From positions 5,749,215 through 5,813,214 of the forward strand of contig NZ_JAINUL010000001.1 in NCBI RefSeq assembly GCF_020639365.1: DNA of 64,000 nucleotides, read 5' to 3'. The position numbers and the translations under genes are program-made. The notes under the pieces are model-generated. The model ran no database searches, was not told the origin of the DNA, and saw only the letters and a list, made by a program, of their open reading frames with translations. Positions within the stretch are counted from its first letter, which is position 1; the number at the start of each line of letters is the position of its first letter. The DNA is from Streptomyces flavotricini (lineage in GTDB: Bacteria; Actinomycetota; Actinomycetes; Streptomycetales; Streptomycetaceae). Positions 47,203-54,963 of the stretch are shown piece by piece.

Positions 47203-47819
47203 CGGGACGCCGCCTTCCAGGGGCCGATCCCGAGCTTCCCGGTGTTCCCGAGGTCGACGGAGTGGCGGAGCTCCAGCTCCACCCGGGGCGCGCCGGGCCG
47301 CGCGGTCACGTCCAGCACCCACCCCTCGGCGGCGGGCACGGTGGAGTCGGTCACCAGGTTCCGCCACACCATGCCGAGGGAGGCCGCCTGGCCGGGCCGG
47401 AGCTCCACCTTCTGCGGGACACCCTCCACGCCGCTCGGCGCGCTGGTGATCCCGTCCGCTCCGTGGACGACGGTCACCTCGACCGGTGCCCGCTTGCGGT
47501 CCAGCAGCCGGATCTCCGGATAGCCCTCGAGCACGTACGGCTGCGTACCGCAGTTGACCAGCTGGACGTCGGCGACGCGCAGCCCCATGGCGGCGTCCCC
47601 GGGCCCTTCGAGCAGCCGCACCCCGCCCTCGGGGCACGCGGACGCCCCGGCCGCGGGAGGGGAGGCCGCGACGGTGGGAGGGGAGACCGTGACGGTGGGC
47701 GCGGGGGGCCGCAGCACACTGGGTCCGGGCGCGGGGGCAGGCGCGGGCGGCACGTCACACCCCGCCACCGCTCCCGCCACGAACACCGCTCCGGCAACCC
47801 CCGCCACCCACCGAGTCAT
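47199..47819 (-). CDS. DUF4232 lipoprotein
   Basis: The 206-residue protein has a lipoprotein signal with lipobox VAGCD (Cys near 21), a Pro-rich linker, and a DUF4232 beta-domain (MGLRVADVQLVNCGTQPYVLEGYPEIRLLD, LRPGQAASLGMVW). TAGGGT lies six bases before ATG 47819, so its mRNA may start at the ATG. It is coupled by a 4-base overlap to the TmrB-like gene, which is an unexpected partner. Function unknown. Confidence 0.88.
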   Translation of the reverse strand: MTRWVAGVAGAVFVAGAVAGCDVPPAPAPAPGPSVLRPPAPTVTVSPPTVAASPPAAGASACPEGGVRLLEGPGDAAMGLRVADVQLVNCGTQPYVLEGYPEIRLLDRKRAPVEVTVVHGADGITSAPSGVEGVPQKVELRPGQAASLGMVWRNLVTDSTVPAAEGWVLDVTARPGAPRVELELRHSVDLGNTGKLGIGPWKAASR

Positions 47820-47941
47820 CCCCCGACCCTACGCCGCCAACTCCCCCGCCGCGGTGCCCTGCACCGCCCCGTTCCGGCCCCGGCGGCGTCCGAGGCGCGG
47901 GGTGCCGGGTGCGGGCGGAGCCCCGTGCAGCCGCGCAGCCG

Positions 47942-47963
47942 GGCCAATCACCTCCGATTGGCC
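47942..47963. promoter_or_regulatory. GGCCAATC inverted repeat before the PLP decarboxylase gene
   Basis: GGCCAATC and GATTGGCC form perfect 8-bp arms around a 6-base spacer, 37-58 bases before the start codon and just upstream of a TACCGT -10. It is a good operator candidate. Confidence 0.6.
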
Positions 47964-47987
47964 GGTCCGCCGGGCCCGGCGGGTCCC

Positions 47988-47993
47988 TACCGT
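47988..47993 (+). promoter_or_regulatory. -10 element of the PLP decarboxylase gene
   Basis: TACCGT ends six bases before ATG 48000, placing the transcript start at or next to the ATG. Confidence 0.55.
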
Positions 47994-47999
47994 GCCCCC

Positions 48000-49388
48000 A
48001 TGGACCGCACGCTCGCCACCGACCTCGCCCGCCTCCCCGAGCTCCTGGAGGCCACCCGCCGCGCCGCGGCCGACGCCCTCGAAGCCCTGGACGCCCGTCC
48101 CGTCGTACCGCCCGCCGGACCCCCGCGCGCCCCCGAACCCCTGCCGGAGCACGCCTGCGGCACGGAATCGGCCCTCACCGCCTTCGCGGAGCGCTGGGCG
48201 CCCCGGCTGTCCGCCTCCGCCGGCCCCCGATACCTCGGTTTCGTCACCGGCGGCGCCACCCCCGCCGCCCTCGCGGGCGACTGGCTGACCGCCGTCCACG
48301 ACCAGAACTCCAACTCCGCCCTGGACGGCGCCGGCCAGGACCTCGAACGCGAGACCATCGGCTGGCTCCGTGATCTCTTCGGCCTCACCGACGCCCACAC
48401 CGGAACCTTCGTCAGCGGCGCCACCATGTCCAACACCACCGGCCTCGCCATCGCCCGCGAGTGGCTCGGCGAACGCCTCGGCGTCTGCCCCTCCGAGGAC
48501 GGCGCGGCGGCGCTCGGCCCCGTCCGCGTCCTGTCCGGAGCCCCGCACTCCTCCATCGCCAAGGCCCTCTCCGTACTCGGCCTCGGCCGCGGCTCGCTCG
48601 TCGCCGTCCCCACCCTCCCCGGCCGGGAGGCCGTCGACCCCGCCGCCCTCGACCGAGCCCTCGCCGACACCCCCGGCCCCGCCGTGGTCGTCGCCAACGC
48701 CGGCACCGTCAACACCGTGGACTTCGACGACCTCCGCGCCATCGCGGCCCTCCGCGAACGCCACGCGTTCTGGCTCCACACCGACGCCGCCTTCGGCGCC
48801 TTCGCCGCGCTCTCCCCGGAACACGCCCACCTCGCCGACGGCCTCGACGCCTCCGACTCCGTCTGCGTCGACCTGCACAAGTGGCTGAACGTCCCCTACG
48901 ACAGCGCCGTCCAGTTCACCCGCCGCCAAGACCTCCAGGCCCGCGTCTTCCAGAACGCCGCCGCCTACCTCGGCCCCCTGGGCGAGCATCCCGACCTCGT
49001 CCACCTCACCCCCGAGAACTCGCACCGGCTGCGCGCCCTCGCCGCCTGGTTCACCCTGCGCGCGTACGGCCGCCAGGGCCACCGGGAGATCGTCGAGCGC
49101 GACATCGCCTGCGCCCGGGCCTTCGGCGCCGCGCTGGAGCGGGACCCGGCCTTCCGCCTCCTGGCCCCGGTCCGCCTCAACGTCGTCTGCTTCACCCTCG
49201 CCGAGGACCCCACCGCGGCCCGCCTGGCGGCCCTGCGCGAGGCGGCGCAGGGCGAGGTCTTCGTCACCCCGACCGTCTACGCGGGAACCCCCGCCCTGCG
49301 CGCGGCGTTCTCCAACTGGCGTACGACGCGGGCGGATGTGCGCCGGGCCGCGCAGGCCCTGCGTACGGCGGCGAAGGGGACGGCATGA
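48000..49388 (+). CDS. PLP-dependent group II decarboxylase family protein
   Basis: The 462-residue enzyme belongs to the aromatic amino-acid/glutamate-type decarboxylase superfamily. SGATMSNTTGLAIAREW binds the cofactor, FWLHTDAAFGAFAAL supplies the Asp that pairs with the pyridine ring, and VDLHKWLNVPYDSAV carries the PLP Lys. FVTGGATPAALAGDWLTAVHDQN is the N-terminal swapped region. The substrate cannot be deduced; aspartate aminotransferase-like or tyrosine/tryptophan decarboxylase names are both used for relatives. It overlaps the downstream HD hydrolase gene by four bases (ATGA), so the two are coupled. Confidence 0.92.
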   Translation: MDRTLATDLARLPELLEATRRAAADALEALDARPVVPPAGPPRAPEPLPEHACGTESALTAFAERWAPRLSASAGPRYLGFVTGGATPAALAGDWLTAVHDQNSNSALDGAGQDLERETIGWLRDLFGLTDAHTGTFVSGATMSNTTGLAIAREWLGERLGVCPSEDGAAALGPVRVLSGAPHSSIAKALSVLGLGRGSLVAVPTLPGREAVDPAALDRALADTPGPAVVVANAGTVNTVDFDDLRAIAALRERHAFWLHTDAAFGAFAALSPEHAHLADGLDASDSVCVDLHKWLNVPYDSAVQFTRRQDLQARVFQNAAAYLGPLGEHPDLVHLTPENSHRLRALAAWFTLRAYGRQGHREIVERDIACARAFGAALERDPAFRLLAPVRLNVVCFTLAEDPTAARLAALREAAQGEVFVTPTVYAGTPALRAAFSNWRTTRADVRRAAQALRTAAKGTA

Positions 49389-49849
49389 CACAAAGGCAGC
49401 AGCGACCGCTGACCCTGATGGAGGTCGAGGCACTGGCGCGCTCCGCGCACGAGGGCCAGACCGACAAGGCCGGCCGGCCGTACGCCGAGCACCTCGCGGC
49501 GGTCGCCGAGGGAGTCCGCGTCCGCGGCGGCAGCCCGGAGCAGCAGGCGGCGGCCTGGCTGCACGACGCCGTCGAGGACGACGCGCTGAGCCGGGAGTGG
49601 CTGGATTCCGCCGCTCTGCCCCAGCCGGTCAAGGACATGGTGCTGGCGGTCACCAAGCGCTCCGGTGAGCCGGTGGAGGAGTACGCGGCGCGGATCCTCG
49701 CCACCCCGGGCGCGCTCCTGGTCAAGGAGGCCGATCTGGCGCACAACGCGGACCCCGTGAGGCTCTCCGTACTGGACGGCCCCACCCGGGACCGGCTGTC
49801 CGCGAAGTACGCGTATGTCCGCTCCCTCCTCGGCCTCACCACGCCCTGA
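49385..49849 (+). CDS. HD-domain hydrolase, MESH1/RelA-like
   Basis: The 154-residue protein matches the HD half of RelA/SpoT: ARSAHEGQTDKAGRPYAEHL, the HD pair WLHDAVEDDAL, and ADLAHNADPVR carrying the later metal ligand. No synthetase or regulatory domain follows, as in small alarmone hydrolases, so it could cleave (p)ppGpp or a related nucleotide. Its coupling to a PLP decarboxylase is unusual. Confidence 0.88.
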   Translation: MTQRQQRPLTLMEVEALARSAHEGQTDKAGRPYAEHLAAVAEGVRVRGGSPEQQAAAWLHDAVEDDALSREWLDSAALPQPVKDMVLAVTKRSGEPVEEYAARILATPGALLVKEADLAHNADPVRLSVLDGPTRDRLSAKYAYVRSLLGLTTP

Positions 49850-50025
49850 CCCCGGCCCCACGTCCGAAATATGCCCGGCGCATGGCCGGTTGGCGGGAAT
49901 GCGCCGACGCCGATTGGCCACGGGACGGATAGCCGGGGCCCGTTGGTGGGAGGATGGTCCCTGTGGGGGTGCGCGTGGCCGTGTGCCCCAGGCCGACCAG
50001 GGGACGACCGAAGGTGTGATCAGTA
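49850..50025. other. Intergenic region before the 64-aa membrane protein
   Basis: The 176 bases hold GATTGGCC (about 49911), the same half-site as before the decarboxylase gene, and the GAAGG site for the next gene. No terminator hairpin was recognised. Confidence 0.35.
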
Positions 50026-50220
50026 GTGGCCATTTCGCTGTCAGTGGTGGTTCTGTTGGCGGTCATCCTGGTGGTGCTGATCCGCGGCAACCACATCAAG
50101 GCCGGCCCCGCCATCGTCGCGGTCCTCTTCGGTTTCTTCCTGGCGTCCAGCTCCATCGCGCCGGACGTCAACCGCTTCCTCAACTCCCTCGCGGACACCA
50201 TCGCGGGAATCAAGCTCTAA
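50026..50220 (+). CDS. Small two-helix membrane protein, 64 aa
   Basis: The start GTG 50026 follows GAAGG by about 11 bases. Residues 3-20 (ISLSVVVLLAVILVVLI) and 28-47 (AIVAVLFGFFLASSSIAP) form two hydrophobic segments separated by RGNHIKAG. The C-terminus is amphipathic. Similar proteins are conserved in Streptomyces near tig; I know no function. Confidence 0.82.
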   Translation: MAISLSVVVLLAVILVVLIRGNHIKAGPAIVAVLFGFFLASSSIAPDVNRFLNSLADTIAGIKL

Positions 50221-50245
50221 CCGGGGCCCGTGTCCGTGCCGGTGC

Positions 50246-50725
50246 TCAGGGAGCGCCGGCCACCCGCCGGCACTCCAGGTCCGCGTTCACCTGGCCGCCC
50301 AGCGTCATGACGTTGAGGGTGGCCGAATTCTCGTTGGCGATCACCCTCTCCACCCGTGACACGAGCAGCGTGAACGCATCGGCCTCGGACAGCCCGGCGT
50401 ACGGGCCGACCCCGGTCTCGAAGTAGATCCGCTCGTGCCCGAGCAACTGCTCGGTCGACCGGTAGTTCTTCCACTGCTCCCGGAACCGGTACACGCTCTC
50501 GAGGGACACGGAGACGACGACGAGCAGGCTGAGCGCGGTGGCGGTGATCCGGGCGAACGGCACGTCGAGGTTGACCAGCACGGGCACGAGCGCCCCGCCG
50601 ACGACCGACAGGGTCCGCATCCGCAAATAGACGCCCTTGCTCCGCACGGCCTTGCGGTCGTACCAGGCCTGGTACTGCCCCAGCCGCGTCTCGACGTACT
50701 CCCGAGCCCCGCCCGCCCCCGACAT
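50246..50725 (-). CDS. DUF4231 (SLATT-like) two-TM protein
   Basis: The 159-residue protein has a charged N-terminal helix (REYVETRLGQYQAWYDRKAV), two membrane helices (about 38-55 and 60-80), and a long cytoplasmic helix with YRFREQWKNYRSTEQLLGHE, the recurrent DUF4231 motif. DUF4231 belongs to the SLATT superfamily, whose members are predicted pore-formers in nucleotide-signalling conflict systems. No CD-NTase-type synthase lies next to it. TGTACT six bases before ATG 50725 suggests a leaderless transcript. Confidence 0.87.
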   Translation of the reverse strand: MSGAGGAREYVETRLGQYQAWYDRKAVRSKGVYLRMRTLSVVGGALVPVLVNLDVPFARITATALSLLVVVSVSLESVYRFREQWKNYRSTEQLLGHERIYFETGVGPYAGLSEADAFTLLVSRVERVIANENSATLNVMTLGGQVNADLECRRVAGAP

Positions 50726-50793
50726 GCCGGGAGTACACAGCCCGCCCCCGACGCCGTCAAGACCATCTGCGAGATGCCGCGAGACAAACCGGA

Positions 50794-50817
50794 CGATACG
50801 ATATAAGGCGCGTATCG
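50794..50817. promoter_or_regulatory. Inverted repeat CGATACG-N10-CGTATCG
   Basis: Perfect 7-bp arms (50794-50800, 50811-50817) enclose ATATAAGG, which can act as a -10 on the plus strand. It lies between the divergent DUF4231 and secreted-protein genes. Confidence 0.6.
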
Positions 50818-50866
50818 GAGCCGTGACGCCTCACCGGCCGCACCGTCATCTTCCAAGGCAGGTCGA

Positions 50867-51196
50867 ATGATGAACCGGACACGTCGTCTTGCAGCACTCA
50901 CGCTCGTGGTCGCCCCTGCTCTCGCGCTGGGCCCCGCCGTTGCCGCACACGCCTCGACCACCGCCGTCCCGGCGGCCGCGAAGTGCAACGTCGAGGTGGA
51001 TTCGGCCGGCAAGTACCACGTGTGGGGCGAGGGATTCCCCGCCGGCACGACGGTGACGTACTCCGGCTCCAGCTCGGGCTCGGTCCCCATCGACAAGTCG
51101 GGCAGGTTCGACCTCGGCGGCCTGACCGGAGCCAAGTACGTGGTCAAGACGGCCGACGGCAAGACCACGGTGACCTGCGCCTCGGTCCACTACTGA
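50867..51196 (+). CDS. Small secreted protein, 109 aa
   Basis: A signal peptide (NRTRRLAALTLVVAPALALG ending AAHA, about residue 28) precedes an 80-residue domain with VDSAGKYHVWGEGFPAGTTV and two Cys (in KCNVEV and VTCASVHY) that could form one disulfide. The pattern resembles an Ig-like beta sandwich. ATG 50867 and 50870 are both possible. Function unknown. Confidence 0.82.
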   Translation: MMNRTRRLAALTLVVAPALALGPAVAAHASTTAVPAAAKCNVEVDSAGKYHVWGEGFPAGTTVTYSGSSSGSVPIDKSGRFDLGGLTGAKYVVKTADGKTTVTCASVHY

Positions 51197-51219
51197 GCCC
51201 CGCGCCGCTCCCGCAACGA

Positions 51220-51262
51220 CGAAGGGCCAGGTCGAGGAAACATCCTCTGACCTGGCCCTTCG
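51220..51262 (+). terminator. Terminator of the small secreted protein gene
   Basis: CGAAGGGCCAGGTC pairs perfectly with its complement, topped by GAGGA/TCCTC, starting 23 bases after the stop and eight bases from the 3' end of the tRNA-Gly gene. Confidence 0.85.
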
Positions 51263-51270
51263 TGCTTCAG

Positions 51271-51341
51271 AGCGGGCGACGGGAATCGAACCCGCGTAGC
51301 TAGTTTGGAAGACTAGGGCTCTACCATTGAGCTACGCCCGC
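51271..51341 (-). tRNA. tRNA-Gly (anticodon TCC)
   Basis: On the minus strand, GCGGGCG...CGCCCGC pairs as a 7-bp acceptor stem with discriminator T. The D arm, anticodon stem CTAGT/ACTAG with loop CTTCCAA (anticodon TCC), and T arm GCGGG-TTCGATT-CCCGT are all present. No CCA is encoded. Confidence 0.95.
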
Positions 51342-51510
51342 AACGCGTGCGCCGCAGGTCCTGGGGACCGCGGCACGGACAGCATCCTAGCGGGTCGGGC
51401 CGGGGGAGTGCACACCCCATTGCCGCGGCGCGGACGGGCGTCCGGAATCGTTCGCTCAAAACCCCGCGCATCAGAGGGTCTCCGGCCATGTACCCTACGT
51501 GTCGCACCGA

Positions 51511-51587
51511 CGGGGTGTGGCGCAGCTTGGTAGCGCGTCCGCTTTGGGAGCGGAAGGTCGTCGGTTCGAATCCGGCCACCCCGACCA
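51511..51587 (+). tRNA. tRNA-Pro (anticodon TGG)
   Basis: CGGGGTG pairs with CACCCCG. The anticodon stem TCCGC/GCGGA holds loop TTTGGGA (anticodon TGG), and the T arm has GGTTCGAATCC. Discriminator A at 51584 is followed by an encoded CCA. Confidence 0.95.
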
Positions 51588-51612
51588 CCATCACCGCCAT
51601 CACAAGATCGCG

Positions 51613-51643
51613 TTGTGGGCTGATTGCCGCTTGCGGTTACTAT
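51613..51643 (+). promoter_or_regulatory. Candidate tig promoter
   Basis: TTGTGG (51613-51618) and TACTAT (51638-51643) are 19 bp apart. A start near 51650 would give a leader of about 100 bases. Confidence 0.45.
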
Positions 51644-51750
51644 GCAAGCTGCGTGCCCGTGTGTCTGATGTACCGGGCCGAATCCGCCGAACCGCTGAAT
51701 CGCAGCGTGGACGCAGAACCCCAAGCAGTCAGCCACAAGGAGACCGAACC

Positions 51751-53148
51751 GTGAAGAGCGCCGTGGAGACCCTGAACCCGACTCGGGTTCGGCTCACTGT
51801 TGAGGTGCCCTTCGAGGAGCTCAAGGACAGCCTCGACGCGGCGTACAAGAAGATCAACCAGCAGGTCACGGTGAAGGGCTTCCGCAAGGGCAAGATCCCC
51901 GCCCGGGTCATCGACCAGCGCTTCGGTCGCGGTGCGGTGCTGGAGGAGGCCGTCAACGACGCCCTCCCGAAGTTCTACACCGAGGCGGTCAACGAGGCCG
52001 ACCTGAACCCGCTGGGCCAGCCCGAGGTCGACATCACGGAGCTGAAGGACGGCGAGCTGCTGGCCTTCACCGCCGAGGTGGACGTCCGCCCCGAGATCGA
52101 GATCCCGGACTACTCCGGCATCGAGGTCGAGGTCGACGCGGTCGAGGTTTCCGACGAGGACGTCGAGAAGTCGGTCGAGCAGCTGCGCGGCCGCTTCGCG
52201 TCCACGAACGACGTCGAGCGCGCCGCCGCCGAGGGTGACGTCGTCACCATCGACCTGGAGGCCAAGGTCGACGGCGAGGTGCTGCCCGACGGCGTCGCCT
52301 CCGACGTCTCGTACACCATCGGCTCGGGCGAGCTCCTCGAGGGCATCGACGAGGCCGTCAAGGGCCTGGAGGCCGGTGGCGAGGCCACCTTCACCTCCCA
52401 GCTGAAGGGCGGCTCCGCCGAGGGCAAGGACGCCGAGGTCACCGTCAAGGTCACCAAGGTCTCCGCCAAGGAGCTCCCGGAGCTGGACGACGAGTTCGCG
52501 CAGATGGCGAGCGAGTTCGACACCCTCGAGGACCTCAAGGCGGACAGCCGCAAGCGCCTCGAGAACATGAAGCAGTACGACCAGGCCACGCAGGCCCAGG
52601 AGCGCGTCCTGGAGAAGCTGCTGGAGCTCGTCGAGGTGCCGATCCCCGAGAAGCTCCTCGAGGACGAGGTCAACACCCGCAAGCACAACCTGGAGCACCA
52701 CCAGCTCGGCCAGATGGGCCTCACCATCGAGAAGTACCTGGAGTTCCAGGGCAAGACGGTCGAGGAGTTCGACGCCGAGACCAAGGACCAGGCGATCAAG
52801 GGCATCAAGACCCAGTTCGTCCTGGACGCGCTCGTCAACAAGGAGAAGCTGGGCGTCGACCAGGAGGAGCTCACCGAGCACCTCATGCGCCGCGCTGCCT
52901 CCTCCGGCATGTCCCCCGACCAGTTCGCCCAGGCCGTCGTCGAGGGTGGCCAGGTGCCGATGCTCGTCGGCGAGGTCGCCCGCGGCAAGGCCCTCGCGGT
53001 CGTCGTCGAGGCCGCCAAGGTCGTCGACACCAACGGTGAGGTCGTGGACCTGTCCGACGAGGACGAGGAGACGGCCGCCGAGACCGTCGAGGCCGTCGTC
53101 GACGGTGACGCCGACGCCGCCGAGGCGCAGGCCGACGAGGCCAAGTAA
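51751..53148 (+). CDS. tig: Trigger factor
   Basis: The 465-residue ribosome-bound chaperone and prolyl isomerase has the ribosome-docking motif GFRKGKIPA (about 45), a central FKBP-type domain ([14 protein letters not shown]...[14 protein letters not shown]) and a helical C-terminal domain. A highly acidic tail ([20 protein letters not shown]) extends past it, as in other Streptomyces. GTG 51751 lies eight bases after AAGGAG. tig precedes the clpP1-clpP2-clpX set, the conserved bacterial order. Confidence 0.96.
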   Translation: MKSAVETLNPTRVRLTVEVPFEELKDSLDAAYKKINQQVTVKGFRKGKIPARVIDQRFGRGAVLEEAVNDALPKFYTEAVNEADLNPLGQPEVDITELKDGELLAFTAEVDVRPEIEIPDYSGIEVEVDAVEVSDEDVEKSVEQLRGRFASTNDVERAAAEGDVVTIDLEAKVDGEVLPDGVASDVSYTIGSGELLEGIDEAVKGLEAGGEATFTSQLKGGSAEGKDAEVTVKVTKVSAKELPELDDEFAQMASEFDTLEDLKADSRKRLENMKQYDQATQAQERVLEKLLELVEVPIPEKLLEDEVNTRKHNLEHHQLGQMGLTIEKYLEFQGKTVEEFDAETKDQAIKGIKTQFVLDALVNKEKLGVDQEELTEHLMRRAASSGMSPDQFAQAVVEGGQVPMLVGEVARGKALAVVVEAAKVVDTNGEVVDLSDEDEETAAETVEAVVDGDADAAEAQADEAK

Positions 53149-53190
53149 CACCCTGGGCGCCGCCCTGCGCGGCGCCCGCTGAGCAGCATC

Positions 53191-53230
53191 GGGAAGGCCC
53201 GTACACAGCCGTGTGTACGGGCCTTCCCGC
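53191..53230 (+). terminator. Terminator of tig
   Basis: A perfect 17-bp stem CGGGAAGGCCCGTACAC with a six-base loop, 43 bases past the stop, separates tig from clpP1. Confidence 0.88.
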
Positions 53231-53256
53231 CTTCTCGGAGCCCCCGCGGACCTTGC

Positions 53257-53267
53257 GCTCCGAGCGA
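53257..53267. promoter_or_regulatory. ClgR-type activator box before clpP1
   Basis: CGCTCCGAGCG, followed by AAC, matches the actinobacterial ClgR consensus core CGCYNANRGCG at 10 of 11 positions and is a CGCT/AGCG palindrome. ClgR is known to activate clpP1P2 in Streptomyces and Corynebacterium. The box lies about 40 bp upstream of a TAGGGT -10 (53308-53313). Confidence 0.75.
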
Positions 53268-53307
53268 ACAGTTCGGGAAGCGGGATGGCGTTGTCCGACC
53301 TGCGCGT

Positions 53308-53313
53308 TAGGGT
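53308..53313 (+). promoter_or_regulatory. Candidate -10 for clpP1
   Basis: TAGGGT sits downstream of the ClgR-type box at a distance typical for an activator. Transcription would begin near 53320. Confidence 0.5.
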
Positions 53314-53434
53314 CCATGAATACGAGGGCACGGGAGTACTCGGACGCCGGCGGCCACCGCCGCCCCGGCCGGTCCGCGCCCCAGAACGAGACGCTGAGAC
53401 GGCAAGTGGCCGTCGGAGACGAGCAGGTGGATAC

Positions 53435-54052
53435 GTGACGAATCTGAAGCCTTACGCCGCGGGTGAGCCGTCCATCGGTGGCGGCCTCGGCGACCATGTC
53501 TACAACCGGCTGCTCGGCGAGCGCATCATCTTCCTCGGCCAGCAGGTCGACGACGACATCGCGAACAAGATCACGGCGCAGCTCCTCCTCCTGGCCGCGG
53601 AGCCGGAGAAGGACATCTACCTGTACATCAACAGCCCCGGCGGCTCGGTGACGGCTGGCATGGCGGTCTACGACACCATGCAGTACATCCCGAACGACGT
53701 CGTCACCATCGGCATGGGCATGGCGGCCTCCATGGGCCAGTTCCTGCTCACCGGCGGCGCCCAGGGCAAGCGCTTCGCGCTCCCGAACACGGACATCCTG
53801 ATGCACCAGGGCTCCGCCGGCATCGGCGGCACCGCCTCGGACATCAAGATCCAGGCCGAGTACCTGCTGCGCACGAAGCAGCGCATGGCCGAGATCACCG
53901 CCCACCACTCCGGCCAGACCGTGGAGGCGATCATCCGCGACGGCGACCGCGACCGCTGGTTCACCGCGGAGGAGGCCAAGGAGTACGGCCTCATCGACGA
54001 GATCATCTCCGCCGCGTCGCTGGTCCCGGGCGGCGGCGGCACCGGGGCCTGA
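53435..54052 (+). CDS. clpP1: ATP-dependent Clp protease proteolytic subunit 1
   Basis: The 205-residue serine peptidase has the triad Ser in [13 protein letters not shown], His in ILMHQGSAG and Asp in [20 protein letters not shown]. The start [20 protein letters not shown] is conserved in Streptomyces ClpP1. GTG 53435 has only CAGGTGG upstream. It forms a mixed ClpP1P2 barrel with the next gene's product, fed by ClpX or ClpC. Confidence 0.96.
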   Translation: MTNLKPYAAGEPSIGGGLGDHVYNRLLGERIIFLGQQVDDDIANKITAQLLLLAAEPEKDIYLYINSPGGSVTAGMAVYDTMQYIPNDVVTIGMGMAASMGQFLLTGGAQGKRFALPNTDILMHQGSAGIGGTASDIKIQAEYLLRTKQRMAEITAHHSGQTVEAIIRDGDRDRWFTAEEAKEYGLIDEIISAASLVPGGGGTGA

Positions 54053-54138
54053 TCCCGGCCCCGGCGCGCGGGGCCTCGTACGAGGCCCCGTACGCCCGCC
54101 CGCACCCGGCAAGCCCCAGCCCGCAGAACGCCACCAGG

Positions 54139-54810
54139 ATGGTGAACACCCAGATGCACATGAACAACCTCTCTCCCGCGAGCGGCCTCCACACCGGCAT
54201 GCCGGTGGACAACCGCTACGTCGTCCCGCGCTTCGTCGAGCGCACCTCGCAGGGCGTGCGCGAGTACGACCCGTACGCGAAGCTCTTCGAGGAGCGCGTG
54301 ATCTTCCTCGGCGTGCAGATCGACGACGCCTCCGCCAACGACGTCATGGCGCAGCTGCTGTGCCTGGAGTCGATGGACCCGGACCGCGACATCTCGATCT
54401 ACATCAACAGCCCCGGCGGCTCCTTCACCGCGCTGACGGCCATCTACGACACGATGCAGTTCGTGAAGCCGGACATCCAGACGGTCTGCATGGGCCAGGC
54501 GGCCTCCGCCGCGGCCGTCCTGCTGGCCGCCGGCACGCCCGGCAAGCGCATGGCGCTGCCGAACGCCCGCGTGCTGATCCACCAGCCGTCCGGCGGCACC
54601 GGTCGCGAGCAGCTCTCCGACCTGGAGATCGCGGCCAGGGAGATCCTGCGCATGCGTGACCAGCTGGAGACCATGCTGGCCAAGCACTCGACCACGCCGA
54701 TCGAGAAGATCCGCGAGGACATCGAGCGCGACAAGATCCTGACGGCCGAGGACGCGCTCGCGTACGGCCTGATCGACCAGATCGTCTCGACCCGCAAGAA
54801 CTCCCACTGA
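54139..54810 (+). CDS. clpP2: ATP-dependent Clp protease proteolytic subunit 2
   Basis: The 223-residue subunit has Ser in [13 protein letters not shown], His in VLIHQPSGG and Asp in [39 protein letters not shown] is the conserved N-terminus, so the exact start (ATG 54139, GTG 54142 or ATG 54154) affects only about five residues. It follows clpP1 by 86 bases and should be cotranscribed. Confidence 0.95.
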   Translation: MVNTQMHMNNLSPASGLHTGMPVDNRYVVPRFVERTSQGVREYDPYAKLFEERVIFLGVQIDDASANDVMAQLLCLESMDPDRDISIYINSPGGSFTALTAIYDTMQFVKPDIQTVCMGQAASAAAVLLAAGTPGKRMALPNARVLIHQPSGGTGREQLSDLEIAAREILRMRDQLETMLAKHSTTPIEKIREDIERDKILTAEDALAYGLIDQIVSTRKNSH

Positions 54811-54868
54811 TCCTTGCCGCCAGTTGGCGTGGGCACGTCGTCACATTCGGCGATGTGAACCACGTCAA

Positions 54869-54890
54869 GGGGGCCCCGAACGGGGCCCCC
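54869..54890 (+). terminator. Hairpin between clpP2 and clpX
   Basis: GGGGGCCCC-GAAC-GGGGCCCCC gives a 9-bp stem. It may reduce read-through so that clpX is partly independent. Confidence 0.6.
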
Positions 54891-54963
54891 GGCAAGGTAC
54901 CGTCGGATATGAGGCACCAGGAGCGCTGAACCAAGCGTCTCCCAGGCGAAGGGGAAGCACCTC

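Noticed and set aside
51499-51750. In-frame upstream extension of tig through the tRNA-Pro gene
   Set aside because: It would place protein-coding sequence in a tRNA; the GTG at 51751 has a strong AAGGAG.
54841-54858. TCACAT-N6-ATGTGA inverted repeat after clpP2
   Set aside because: The halves are inverted relative to the CRP-type TGTGA-N6-TCACA site, and the arms are only six bases; no regulator can be named.
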